Shown: positions 9,224 to 16,843 of the stretch, piece by piece
How the letters are laid out: each line of letters starts with the position of its first letter
How positions within the stretch are numbered: position 1 is the stretch's first letter
The notes under the pieces: model-generated
What the model saw: only the letters and a program-made list of their open reading frames with translations
What the model was told of the DNA's origin: nothing
The model's database searches: none
Made by a program: the position numbers and the translations under genes
DNA from: Nocardioides sp. QY071
GTDB taxonomy: Bacteria; Actinomycetota; Actinomycetes; Propionibacteriales; Nocardioidaceae
Assembly: GCF_029961765.1 (NCBI RefSeq)
Contig: NZ_CP124681.1
Location: 4,402,001-4,466,000, forward strand
Reading direction: 5' to 3'
Length of the DNA stretch: 64,000 nt

Positions 9224-9829
9224 ATGAACGACAGGGCGCGCCGTACCTTCTCCCGGGCCGAGCTCGAGTCCTACCGCGACGCCGTGGTCCCCGACCTGCT
9301 CCCGAACGCACCCGGCCAGGTGCTCCGACTGCTGTTCGTCGGCATCAACCCCGGGCTGTGGACCGCGGCGACCCAGACCCACTTCGCGCACCCGGGCAAC
9401 CGCTTCTACCCGGCGCTGCTGCTGGGCGGGGTGATCACCGAGCCGGTCGACCCGGCCGACGGGATGAGCGACTCCGAGCGGACCATGATGCGCGAGCGCG
9501 GCATCGGGATCAGCAACGTCGTGCACCGCGCGACCGCGAAGGCCTCCGAGCTGAGCGCCGAGGAGCTCAGGGCCGGCGGGCAGCAGCTGGTCGAGCTGGT
9601 GGCCCGCGAACGGCCGAAGGTCGTGGCGATCGCCGGGATCACGGCGTACCGCACCGCCTTCGGGCTCCCCAAGGCCGTCCCCGGCCGCCAGCCGGACACG
9701 ATCGACGACCTGTGGTCGGGCGCAGAGCTGTGGGTGGTGCCCAACCCGAGCGGGCTCAACGCCCACGAGACCGTCGCCTCGCTGGCCGCGGCCTACCGCG
9801 AGGTGGCGGTGGCGGCCGGGGTCATCTGA
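9224..9829 (+). CDS. mug: Mismatch-specific DNA glycosylase (MUG / TDG family)
   Basis: 201 residues from ATG 9224. Uracil-DNA-glycosylase family 2 motifs are visible: GINPG (motif 1, with the catalytic Asn of the GINPG loop), HPGNRFYPAL, and NPSGLNAH (motif 2 loop that penetrates the DNA). The family removes uracil or thymine opposite guanine. The start is 38 bp from that of the divergent methyltransferase. Repair of G:T/G:U mismatches beside a DNA methyltransferase recalls the Vsr/Dcm pairing, but this methyltransferase class is not clearly a 5-methylcytosine enzyme, so a functional link is speculative. Confidence 0.93.
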   Translation: MNDRARRTFSRAELESYRDAVVPDLLPNAPGQVLRLLFVGINPGLWTAATQTHFAHPGNRFYPALLLGGVITEPVDPADGMSDSERTMMRERGIGISNVVHRATAKASELSAEELRAGGQQLVELVARERPKVVAIAGITAYRTAFGLPKAVPGRQPDTIDDLWSGAELWVVPNPSGLNAHETVASLAAAYREVAVAAGVI

Positions 9830-9839
9830 CGGCTCGCCT

Positions 9840-10049
9840 GCTTGTAACTACGTGTTACGTACCGGATTTCGGTGCAACAGCACCAAGGTAGTGGCCACAG
9901 CGCCCTGGTACTCGCGCATTCGTGACCTCCGGGGCTCACGCGACGCCGGTGGTCGCACGTCGCTGCACCTGCGCCATCCACCCGGGCGTTGTTGCTACTA
10001 CCCGGGCGTCCGGGCACCGGTTTTCGTGACGTAACACGTAGTTACAAGC
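9840..10049. repeat. 210-bp element with perfect 21-bp terminal inverted repeats
   Basis: Bases 9840-9860 and 10029-10049 are exact reverse complements (21 of 21). The arm begins GCTTGTAACTACGTG and ends TTACGT. Each arm is itself a near-dyad, GTAAC-TACGT-GTTAC. The 168-bp interior is GC-rich, has a 9-bp direct repeat CCCGGGCGT and no convincing reading frame. It fills the 257-bp gap between convergent mug and the last mce-linked gene. Flanks share TCGCC (9834-9838 and 10052-10056), offset by 1 and 2 bases, so a target duplication is doubtful. A miniature inverted-repeat element is the leading reading; paired operators are another. Confidence 0.6.
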
Positions 10050-10086
10050 GGTCGCCACGCCCACGGTTCCGCCCGACGGCGGCGGG

Positions 10087-10602
10087 TCAGAGCGGCTCGA
10101 TGCCGGTGACCTTCCAGGTGTCCCCCGTCCTCGTGGCGCGCACCGCGAGCTGGGCCGCGGAGACGGCGGACTCCTTGTCGGTCGCCCGCTGCGAGGCCTG
10201 GTCGAGGAACACCAGCAGCGTCGCGGACCGGCCGGTCAGCTCCTTGACCGCGGCGACCTGCACCTGGGCGGTGAGCACGAGCTGCTGTCCGGGTGCCTTC
10301 TCCTCCAGCGCGGCGAACAGCAGGTCGTACTGCTCGCGCGCCTTGCCGTCGAGCAGGTCGTCGGCGGCCTGCTGGGTCGGGCCCGGGTTGTTGTAGTCGT
10401 AGCTGAAGACCCGGACCAGCGCGGAGGCCACGGCTGACTGGACCTCGGTCGTGGCCGGGGCGTCGACGACGGCGTGGTTGCCGACGTTGTCCTTGTCGCG
10501 GGCGACGCCGGCCTGCCAGAAGGCCACGGCGGCCGCGGCGAGGAGGAGCACGGTGAGCACGAGCACCCCGTGCCTGCGTACGACGGTCAGCACGGTGCTC
10601 AC
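10087..10602 (-). CDS. Mce-associated membrane protein (second)
   Basis: 171 residues from GTG 10602, overlapping the previous stop as GTGA. A single membrane helix near the N-terminus (HGVLVLTVLLLAAAAVAFWQAG) is followed by an extracytoplasmic alpha/beta domain with the SYDYNNPG-type segment common to Mce-associated (Mas) and VirB8-like/NTF2-like proteins. Mas proteins stabilise Mce complexes in mycobacteria. It is the last gene of the mce operon; the inverted-repeat element begins 38 bp beyond its stop. Family assignment rests on architecture and position. Confidence 0.8.
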   Translation of the reverse strand: MSTVLTVVRRHGVLVLTVLLLAAAAVAFWQAGVARDKDNVGNHAVVDAPATTEVQSAVASALVRVFSYDYNNPGPTQQAADDLLDGKAREQYDLLFAALEEKAPGQQLVLTAQVQVAAVKELTGRSATLLVFLDQASQRATDKESAVSAAQLAVRATRTGDTWKVTGIEPL

Positions 10603-11210
10603 TTGATCTCCACCGCCACCTGGTCGAGGCCCTCGAGGAGCCACCGGCCGCCGACCTTGACCAGATCGGCGGCGAACCGGTTGCGCTTCACGCTCGGGGC
10701 GGCCGACGGGTCGGCGTCGTTGCGAACCGTCACCTCGACCGACGCGATCACCGTGGCGGTGCTGGCGGTGAGGTCGAGGACGGCGGCGTCGATGACCTTG
10801 CCGGTGGAGACCATCTGCTGGTCGGCCATCAGCTTGCGAGTCTCGGCGTCGGTGGCCGCGATCTGGTCCTTGAGCGTGCCGGTCGTGACGTCCAGCCACT
10901 TCTCGAGACCGCCGTCGACGTCGTCGTGGTCGAGGGTGTTCATCGTCTCGATGTGACTGCGGGCGGTGATCAGCACCGTGTCGCGCAGCTCGGCCCGCTT
11001 GAGGGCCGCCTCGTCGTGGTCGCCGGCGCGCTGCCAGGTCACCACGCCGGCGACCAGCGCGACCACCGCCAGCACCAGCAGGCCCAGCTCGATCGCGCGG
11101 CGCCCGGACCGCTCGGAAGGCTCCGAAGGCTCCGAAGGCTCGGGCGTCTGCGTCGCGTCCTCGTCGTCGATGTCGAGCTCCTCCACGTCGTACCCGAATC
11201 CTGTGGTCAT
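10599..11210 (-). CDS. Mce-associated membrane protein (first)
   Basis: 203 residues from ATG 11210, coupled to the mceF stop (TGATG). The acidic N-terminal cytoplasmic segment carries a short Ser-Glu-Pro repeat (SEPSEPSE) encoded by repeated GAAGGCTCC-type units. One membrane helix (ELGLLVLAVVALVAGVVTW) follows, then a soluble domain with the same fold class as its downstream neighbour. The pair of small bitopic proteins after mceF is the standard end of actinobacterial mce operons and is thought to help assemble or stabilise the transporter. Confidence 0.8.
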   Translation of the reverse strand: MTTGFGYDVEELDIDDEDATQTPEPSEPSEPSERSGRRAIELGLLVLAVVALVAGVVTWQRAGDHDEAALKRAELRDTVLITARSHIETMNTLDHDDVDGGLEKWLDVTTGTLKDQIAATDAETRKLMADQQMVSTGKVIDAAVLDLTASTATVIASVEVTVRNDADPSAAPSVKRNRFAADLVKVGGRWLLEGLDQVAVEIK

Positions 11211-12388
11211 CACCGGCCACCTCCCAGCAGGTCGTCGAGGTCCTCGACGAGGTCGACGTCGGCCGGTCGGTGGGCGGTCCCGTCGCCGGTGCCACCGGCC
11301 ACGGCCTGCGGACCGCGCACGTTGCCCTCGCCGCGCGGCGCGGTGCACCCTGCCTTGCGGTTGAGCGGCGGCCCCTCGGTCGCGTCGGTGCCCCGGCGCA
11401 GGGTCGTGCCACTGTAGCCAGTGACGCACGGCAGCGGGTTGAAGAAGGTCGGCACCATGCCGAGGTTGACGCCGCGGCCGCTCGTGGTGGCCCAGCCGAT
11501 GCTCACTGCCTCCGGGAGCCGGATGAGGGCGTCGCGCACCGCGGTGGCGTTGGCCCCGAAGACGGTGGCGGTCGGGATCAGGTTGTCCATCAGGTTCGAC
11601 AACGGCTGGCCGACGTCCCGGATCAGCAGGCTCAGCTGCTCGGCCGCTCCGGGCGTCGCCGCGATCAGGGTGCGCAGGTCGGTGTCGGAGTCGGCGAGCG
11701 CCTGGGCGAACAACGCGAGGTCCTTGCTGTAGGAGCCGATCGCGGTGCTGGAGTCCTCCTGGGTGGCCAGCACCCGGTCGGCGTTGCGGATCAGCGAGGC
11801 GCTGACCAGGAAGTTGTCGTCGGCCGCCTGCTGGAACTCCCGCGAGGTCTCCAGGAGCCGGCCGAAGTCCTGGCTGAGCCCCTGGGAGATCAGGTAGCTC
11901 TCGTCGACGACCGTGTTCAGCGAGTCCGAGGGCACCGACGCGACCAGGTCGCGACTGGCCCGCAGCACCTCGGAGAGGTCCTCGGGCAACGCGTCGCGGC
12001 CCGCGGTCAGGTGGTCGCCGTCGGCGAGCAGGTCCTTGGACGTCGTGCCCTCCAGGTCGAGGTACTGCTCGCCGATGGCGGACCGGCTGCGCACGTGCGC
12101 CGTCGAGTCGGCCGGGATGTCCGGTGCGCCCGGCTCGATCTCGGCGGTCACCTCAACGCCGTCGTCGGTCGGGTCCATCGCGGTCACCTTGCCGACCTGG
12201 ACGCCGCGGTAGGTGACCTCGGAGTGGACGAACAGGCCGCCACCCTCGGGCAGCGACACGGTGACCCGGTAGCCGTCGGAGAACGGCGTGAAGCCGACGT
12301 ACGACGCCCCGAGGTAGCTGGTGCCGAGGAGCGCGACCAGCACGAACAGGCCGAGCTTGACGTGGACTCCGCGGGTGAGCTGCTGCAC
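11210..12388 (-). CDS. mceF: MceF-type substrate-binding/tunnel protein
   Basis: 392 residues from GTG 12388, two bases after the mceE stop, with GGAGG eight bases upstream. One N-terminal membrane helix (VKLGLFVLVALLGTSYLGASY) precedes an MCE/MlaD beta domain (TVSLPEGGGLFVHSEVTYRG, GVQVGKVTAM) and a long helical region with heptad-like spacing, which in Mce1 forms the periplasmic tunnel. Its Gly/Arg/Asp-rich tail lacks the usual proline-rich end. It is the sixth MCE protein of the operon; a heterohexamer of MceA-F is expected from the mycobacterial structure. Confidence 0.93.
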   Translation of the reverse strand: MQQLTRGVHVKLGLFVLVALLGTSYLGASYVGFTPFSDGYRVTVSLPEGGGLFVHSEVTYRGVQVGKVTAMDPTDDGVEVTAEIEPGAPDIPADSTAHVRSRSAIGEQYLDLEGTTSKDLLADGDHLTAGRDALPEDLSEVLRASRDLVASVPSDSLNTVVDESYLISQGLSQDFGRLLETSREFQQAADDNFLVSASLIRNADRVLATQEDSSTAIGSYSKDLALFAQALADSDTDLRTLIAATPGAAEQLSLLIRDVGQPLSNLMDNLIPTATVFGANATAVRDALIRLPEAVSIGWATTSGRGVNLGMVPTFFNPLPCVTGYSGTTLRRGTDATEGPPLNRKAGCTAPRGEGNVRGPQAVAGGTGDGTAHRPADVDLVEDLDDLLGGGR

Positions 12389-12389
12389 G

Positions 12390-13757
12390 TCACTCGCCTC
12401 CTTCGCTGCTGGCCGAGCCGCTCGACGATCCGCTGGGCGACCCGCTCGCGGAGTCGCTGGCCGAGCCGCTCGGGGAACCGCTGGTCGCCGAACCGCTCGT
12501 TGAGCCGCTCGTTGAGCCGCTCGAGGAGCCGCTCGAGGACCCGGACGAGGACGGTGCGCTCGGCAGGATCGACGGTCCGGGCACCGTGGGTGTGCCGGTC
12601 GTGGGGGTCGCGCTGTCGGTGGACGGCAGCATGGTCGGCGGCGCGTCCCCGGGGAGGGAGAGGTTGCGAGAACGCGACGCCGACCCGCCACCTGCCGTGG
12701 GTTGGGGCCACGAGCAGCCAACCGCCGCACAGCCCGCAGGAAGGGTGCGGAAGTTGGTGGTCATGAAGACGTTCAGGTAGTCGCCGCGGATCGCGCCGAG
12801 CACCGAGTCGGGGAACGGGTAGGTCAGCAGGATCTCCAGCGAGTACGGGAGGTCGGCGCCGGACTTCGCGAGCTCGGAGAGGATCGGGTCGAGCGCCCTC
12901 AGGTCGCGGACCATGTCCTTCTGCGAGGCGTTCAGCGTGCGGACGGTGACCTTCGAGAGCCGGTCGAGCGACTGCAGCATCTTGGTCAGCTGGGGTCGCT
13001 GCTCGACGAGCACCTTCATGCCCGGCGACAGGTCGTCGAGGACGGTCGCGATCTGCTTGCGATCGCCGTCGAGCACGGTCGAGAGGCGGGCCAGACCGTC
13101 CAGGGCGCCGGTGATGGCGTCCTTGCGCTGGTCGAGTACGCCGACGAACCGGCCGAGCTGGTCGAGGAAGTCGCGGACCTCGGCGGTCTGCCCGTCGCCG
13201 ACCTTCTGCAGCTCACGGGAGATCTCCTGGAACTGGCCGACGCCGCCACCGTTGAGGACCAGCGACAGCGCTCCGAGCACCTGCTCGGCGGTGGCCGCGG
13301 CATCGGTGTCGGCGGTGGTGAGGACGGCACGGTCGGCGAGCCGGCCCGAGGCGGGCATGGTCTCGCCGCCGCCCTCGGGACGGACCAGGGCGACGTACTT
13401 CTCCCCCAGCAGGGAGGTCTGCTGCAGCCTGGCGGTGGTCGCCGACGGCAGGTCGACGTCACGCCGCACCTGCATGGTGACCACGGCCGTGCGCCCGTCG
13501 TCACCGAGGTCGATGTCGGTGACCCGGCCGACCGCGACGTTGTCGACCTTGACGCTCGACTGCGGCACCAGGTCGAGGACGTCGGCGAACTCGGCGGTCA
13601 CTGTGATGGGGTCCTTGCCGAGGTCGGCTCCGCCGGGCAGCGGGGCGTCGTAGACGCCTCCACCCAGGATCCCGCACCCGGTCAGGCCGAGGCTGATCCC
13701 GAGGGCGGCGACGAGTGCGGCCGGGGTGCGGCGGCGTCGGGTGCTCACCTCACTCAC
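12390..13757 (-). CDS. mceE: MceE-type lipoprotein with Ser/Gly-rich tail
   Basis: 455 residues from GTG 13757 (GTG 13748 is an alternative). The signal peptide ends in a lipobox LTGC near residues 24-27, so this is the lipid-anchored MceE/LprK-type subunit. The MCE domain follows (VTAEFADVLDLVPQSSVKVD, NVAVGRVTDIDLG), then the helical tunnel part. The last ~65 residues are a low-complexity Ser/Gly/Thr/Pro tail (SSGSSSGSSSGSTSGS and more) encoded by imperfect GAGCCGCTCG-like repeats; mycobacterial MceE usually ends in a short proline-rich tail instead. The start overlaps mceD by 8 bp. Confidence 0.93.
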   Translation of the reverse strand: MSEVSTRRRRTPAALVAALGISLGLTGCGILGGGVYDAPLPGGADLGKDPITVTAEFADVLDLVPQSSVKVDNVAVGRVTDIDLGDDGRTAVVTMQVRRDVDLPSATTARLQQTSLLGEKYVALVRPEGGGETMPASGRLADRAVLTTADTDAAATAEQVLGALSLVLNGGGVGQFQEISRELQKVGDGQTAEVRDFLDQLGRFVGVLDQRKDAITGALDGLARLSTVLDGDRKQIATVLDDLSPGMKVLVEQRPQLTKMLQSLDRLSKVTVRTLNASQKDMVRDLRALDPILSELAKSGADLPYSLEILLTYPFPDSVLGAIRGDYLNVFMTTNFRTLPAGCAAVGCSWPQPTAGGGSASRSRNLSLPGDAPPTMLPSTDSATPTTGTPTVPGPSILPSAPSSSGSSSGSSSGSTSGSTSGSATSGSPSGSASDSASGSPSGSSSGSASSEGGE

Positions 13758-14781
13758 CCCCGTCCAGGCCGGGCAGCAGCAACGGAGGTGCCTCCTGGGA
13801 GGTGCGGGCGGACTTGCCGTCGTCGCTCCACAGGGTGAGCTCGTTGAGGTTGCCGCGGCCCTGCAGGGTGTTCGACGTGGGGTCGTAGGTGTTGATGAAG
13901 TTCTGCAGGGCGAGCGGGATGGTGCGCACCGCCTCGGCGAGCGACTTCTGCTGGTTGACCAGCACCTGGCTCGGCCCGCGCAGCCCGTCGACGCTGCGCT
14001 TGAGTGCGCCGCGGTTCTCCTTCACGAAGCCCTCGAGCAGCGCCAGCGCCTTGCCCAGCTCGGTGATCGCCGAGGTGAGGTTCTCGCGGTCCTCGGAGAG
14101 GTACTGCGCGACCACGGCGAGCTGCTGGTTGGCGCCGGCCACACCCTGGTCGTGGTCGAGCAGGGTCTGGTTGAGGGTGTCGAGGTTCTCGACGGTGGCG
14201 AAGAAGTCGTCGTCGACGCCGGAGACCGTCGCCGAGGCCTTAGAGAAGTCGCGCAGCATGGTGTTGATCGATGCCCCCTGGCCGTCGAGGTTCTCGGCGA
14301 CCGCGTTCAGCAGGTCGGAGAGCGCGCCGTTGCGGTTGGCGCCGTTGGGTCCGAGCGCCTCCCCCACGTCGGCGAGGCTCTTGTAGAGCGCGTCGATCTC
14401 GACCGGCACCGCCGTCTTCGTGATCCGGGCGCCGTTCTTCAGCGCCGGGCCGCGGACCCACGGCGTGGTGAGCTGGACGTAGCGGTCGCTGACCAGGGTC
14501 GGCGCGACGATCACGGCGCCAGTGCCACGGGCGGCCTTGCGGCCCTCGTCGAGGCGCATCGTGACCCGGACCTTCCCACCCACGGGGTGGACCTTGGTGA
14601 CCGTGCCGACCGGGACGCCGAGCACCTGGACGTCGGAGCCCGGGTAGAGGCCGACCGCGGAGTCGAAGTCGGCCGTCAGCTCGGTGCCGGGGCGCAGCAT
14701 CCGCACCCCCACCACGGCCGCGGCGACGAGCAGCACCAGGCCGGCGGCGACCGCCGTCCAGCGCAGGGAACGGGACTTCAT
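13750..14781 (-). CDS. mceD: MceD-type MCE family protein
   Basis: 343 residues from ATG 14781, overlapping mceC as ATGA. One N-terminal membrane helix (WTAVAAGLVLLVAAAVVGVRM), then the MCE domain (ELTADFDSAVGLYPGSDVQV, GVPVGTVTKVHP) and a helical domain ending in LLLPGLDGGE. Four of the six MCE subunits here lack large C-terminal disordered tails; this one is short compared with the ~500 residues of many MceD proteins. It is expected to form one strand of the Mce tunnel between membrane and outer envelope. Confidence 0.92.
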   Translation of the reverse strand: MKSRSLRWTAVAAGLVLLVAAAVVGVRMLRPGTELTADFDSAVGLYPGSDVQVLGVPVGTVTKVHPVGGKVRVTMRLDEGRKAARGTGAVIVAPTLVSDRYVQLTTPWVRGPALKNGARITKTAVPVEIDALYKSLADVGEALGPNGANRNGALSDLLNAVAENLDGQGASINTMLRDFSKASATVSGVDDDFFATVENLDTLNQTLLDHDQGVAGANQQLAVVAQYLSEDRENLTSAITELGKALALLEGFVKENRGALKRSVDGLRGPSQVLVNQQKSLAEAVRTIPLALQNFINTYDPTSNTLQGRGNLNELTLWSDDGKSARTSQEAPPLLLPGLDGGE

Positions 14782-15806
14782 GAGCCACCTCCGGGTCGGC
14801 AGTCGCGGACCACGTCGTTCTCGAGGACCGGCGCGCCCTGCGCGTCGAACAGGCCGCAGATGTAGGAGTCGAGCCAGCGGCCGTTGCCCATCGCGGCGGT
14901 GAGCATCCGGTAGTAGGGACCGAGCACCTCGAGCGCGTCGCCCAGGTGCTTCTGGTTGCGGCGCAGCATCGCGGCGACCTGGTCGAGCTTGTCGAGCGCC
15001 GGCTTGAGCTGCTTCTGGTTGTCACGTACGACGCCCGCCAGCTCCCGCCCCAGCGTCACCGTCGACTGCAGCAGCTGCCGGATCGACTCACGCCGGTTGG
15101 CCAGCTCGGTGAGCAGCAGGTTGCCGTCGTCGACGAGCTTGCCGATCTCGCCGTTGCGGGCGGCGAGGGTGTCGGTGACGCTCGAGGTCGAGCGGAACAG
15201 CCTGGCCAGCTCCTGGTCGCGGCTGGAGATCGTGTGCGAGAGGCGGGTCAGCCCGTCGACCATGCCGCGTACCGACTCCGGCGTGTTCGCGAAGATCTGG
15301 GACAGGGTGGTCATGCTCTGCTCGAGCTGGGTGGTGTCGATCTCGCCGATCGTCGAGGACAGGTCGGAGAAGGCCGCGTTGACGTCGTACGGCGTGGTCG
15401 TGTGCTCGAGCGGGATCGGCTCGTCGAGCGCCTCGGTGCCGAGGGGGTCGACGGAGAGGTACTTCTGGCCGAGCAGGGTCTTGATCTTCACCGCCGCGGT
15501 CGACTCGTCGCCGATCTCGACGCCCTTGGACCGGAAGCTGACCAGGACCTTGTCGCCGACCAGGTCGACGCCGGTCACCTTGCCGACCTTGACCCCGGCC
15601 ACCCGGACCTCGTCGCCGGCCCGCAGGCCGGCGGCCTCGGCGAGGAAGGCCTGGTGCTCGGTCCCGCCGCCGACGACCGGCAGGTCCTCGGCGTAGAAGG
15701 TGGCGAAGAAGGTGGCGACCAGGGCGGCGATGCCGATGACGGCGATCACCACCCGGTTCCGCTCGGCGAACGCGGTCGGGAACCGTCGCTGCGTGCGCGC
15801 GGCCAT
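14778..15806 (-). CDS. mceC: MceC-type MCE family protein
   Basis: 342 residues from ATG 15806, chosen over GTG 15815 because GGGAGGTG sits seven bases before it and the ATG overlaps the mceB stop (TGATG). A basic N-terminus leads into a membrane helix (NRVVIAVIGIAALVATFFATFY). The MCE domain (FLAEAAGLRAGDEVRVAGVK, VGKVTGVD) and helical tunnel region follow, ending with two Cys (SYICGLFD and VRDC) that could form a disulfide outside the membrane. The operon context defines its role. Confidence 0.93.
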   Translation of the reverse strand: MAARTQRRFPTAFAERNRVVIAVIGIAALVATFFATFYAEDLPVVGGGTEHQAFLAEAAGLRAGDEVRVAGVKVGKVTGVDLVGDKVLVSFRSKGVEIGDESTAAVKIKTLLGQKYLSVDPLGTEALDEPIPLEHTTTPYDVNAAFSDLSSTIGEIDTTQLEQSMTTLSQIFANTPESVRGMVDGLTRLSHTISSRDQELARLFRSTSSVTDTLAARNGEIGKLVDDGNLLLTELANRRESIRQLLQSTVTLGRELAGVVRDNQKQLKPALDKLDQVAAMLRRNQKHLGDALEVLGPYYRMLTAAMGNGRWLDSYICGLFDAQGAPVLENDVVRDCRPGGGS

Positions 15807-16843
15807 CAGCGGCACCTCCCCGCGACCGGCTGCACGCCGAGGTCGCCGTAGTAGCCCTCGGGCAGGGGGATCCGGCCCTTGATCGAGCAGATGTAGAAGT
15901 TGACCCAGGAGCCGTAGCTGGCGATCTTCGCGAGCCGCTGGACCTTCGTCGGCAGCGTCGCGAGCGCCTTGTCGATCACGTCCTCGTTGTTGGCGAGCAC
16001 CCCCGACAGGTCGCCGAGCGCCTTGATGGAGCGCTTGAGCGGGGCCCGTCCCTCCTGGAGCAGGTCGGCCACGCTCTCGGACAGGTCGCCCATCCCGTCG
16101 ATGGTCGAGCCGATCGTCTTGCGGTCCGCGGCCAGGCCGCTGACCAGCTGCTGGAGGGTGACCAGCGTGGTGTCGAGCTGTCCGGAGCGCTCCTCGACGA
16201 CCCCGAGGACCGAGGACAGGTTGGTGATCAGCTGGCCGATCACCTGGTCGCGGTCCGCGAGCGTCGAGGTGAGGCTGGCGGTGCTCTTCAGCAGGCCCTC
16301 GACCGTCGGCCCCTCGCCCTGGAAGACGGCGATCACCTGGGCGCTGAGGTTGTTGACGTCGTCGGGGTCGAGCAGCCGGAACAGGGGCTGGAAGCCGTTG
16401 AACAGCACGGTGAGGTCGAGCGCCGGCTGCGTCGCGTCGAGCCCGAACACGTGGCCGGGCGCGAGCCGCTTGCCGTTGACGTCGCCCGGTTCGAGGGCGA
16501 CGTAGCGCTGACCGACGAGGTTGCGGAAGCGCAGCATGGCGCGGGCGCCGGCGCCGAGCGGAGCGTTGTCGGCGACCGTGAAGCGCACCCGGGCGACCCG
16601 GTCGCCGCTGACCTCGACGCTCGTGACGGTGCCGACCTTGACGCCGGCCATCCGCACGTCGTCGCCCTTGTTGAGGCTGGTGGCGTCGCTGAACATCGCG
16701 ACGTACTCGTTGGACGGACCGGCCGCACTGTTGCGGATGGTGCCGGCCAGTGCCAGCGTCGCGAGGACCGTGACCACGGCGAACACGAGGGACTTGGTCA
16801 GTGTCGGGATCAACCCGCTGCGGGGACCGCTCCTCCGGGTCAT
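15806..16843 (-). CDS. mceB: MceB-type MCE family protein
   Basis: 345 residues from ATG 16843, which overlaps the mceA stop as ATGA. A membrane helix (SLVFAVVTVLATLALAGTI) is followed by the MCE domain (YVAMFSDATSLNKGDDVRMA, GVKVGTVTSV) and a helical domain. The C-terminus carries FYICSIKGRIPLPEGYYGD and a final Cys-Arg; the paired cysteines resemble those at the end of mceC. This is the second MCE subunit and is typical in length. Confidence 0.93.
   Translation of the reverse strand: MTRRSGPRSGLIPTLTKSLVFAVVTVLATLALAGTIRNSAAGPSNEYVAMFSDATSLNKGDDVRMAGVKVGTVTSVEVSGDRVARVRFTVADNAPLGAGARAMLRFRNLVGQRYVALEPGDVNGKRLAPGHVFGLDATQPALDLTVLFNGFQPLFRLLDPDDVNNLSAQVIAVFQGEGPTVEGLLKSTASLTSTLADRDQVIGQLITNLSSVLGVVEERSGQLDTTLVTLQQLVSGLAADRKTIGSTIDGMGDLSESVADLLQEGRAPLKRSIKALGDLSGVLANNEDVIDKALATLPTKVQRLAKIASYGSWVNFYICSIKGRIPLPEGYYGDLGVQPVAGRCR

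Noticed and set aside
9852-10034. Small open frames inside the inverted-repeat element
   Set aside because: Composition Arg/Pro/Cys-rich without ribosome site; ends fall inside the repeat arms. No support for coding.
9840-10049. The 21-bp inverted repeats as a terminator or prophage attachment site
   Set aside because: 168 bp between the arms is too long for a normal terminator loop, and there is no integrase or tRNA nearby.
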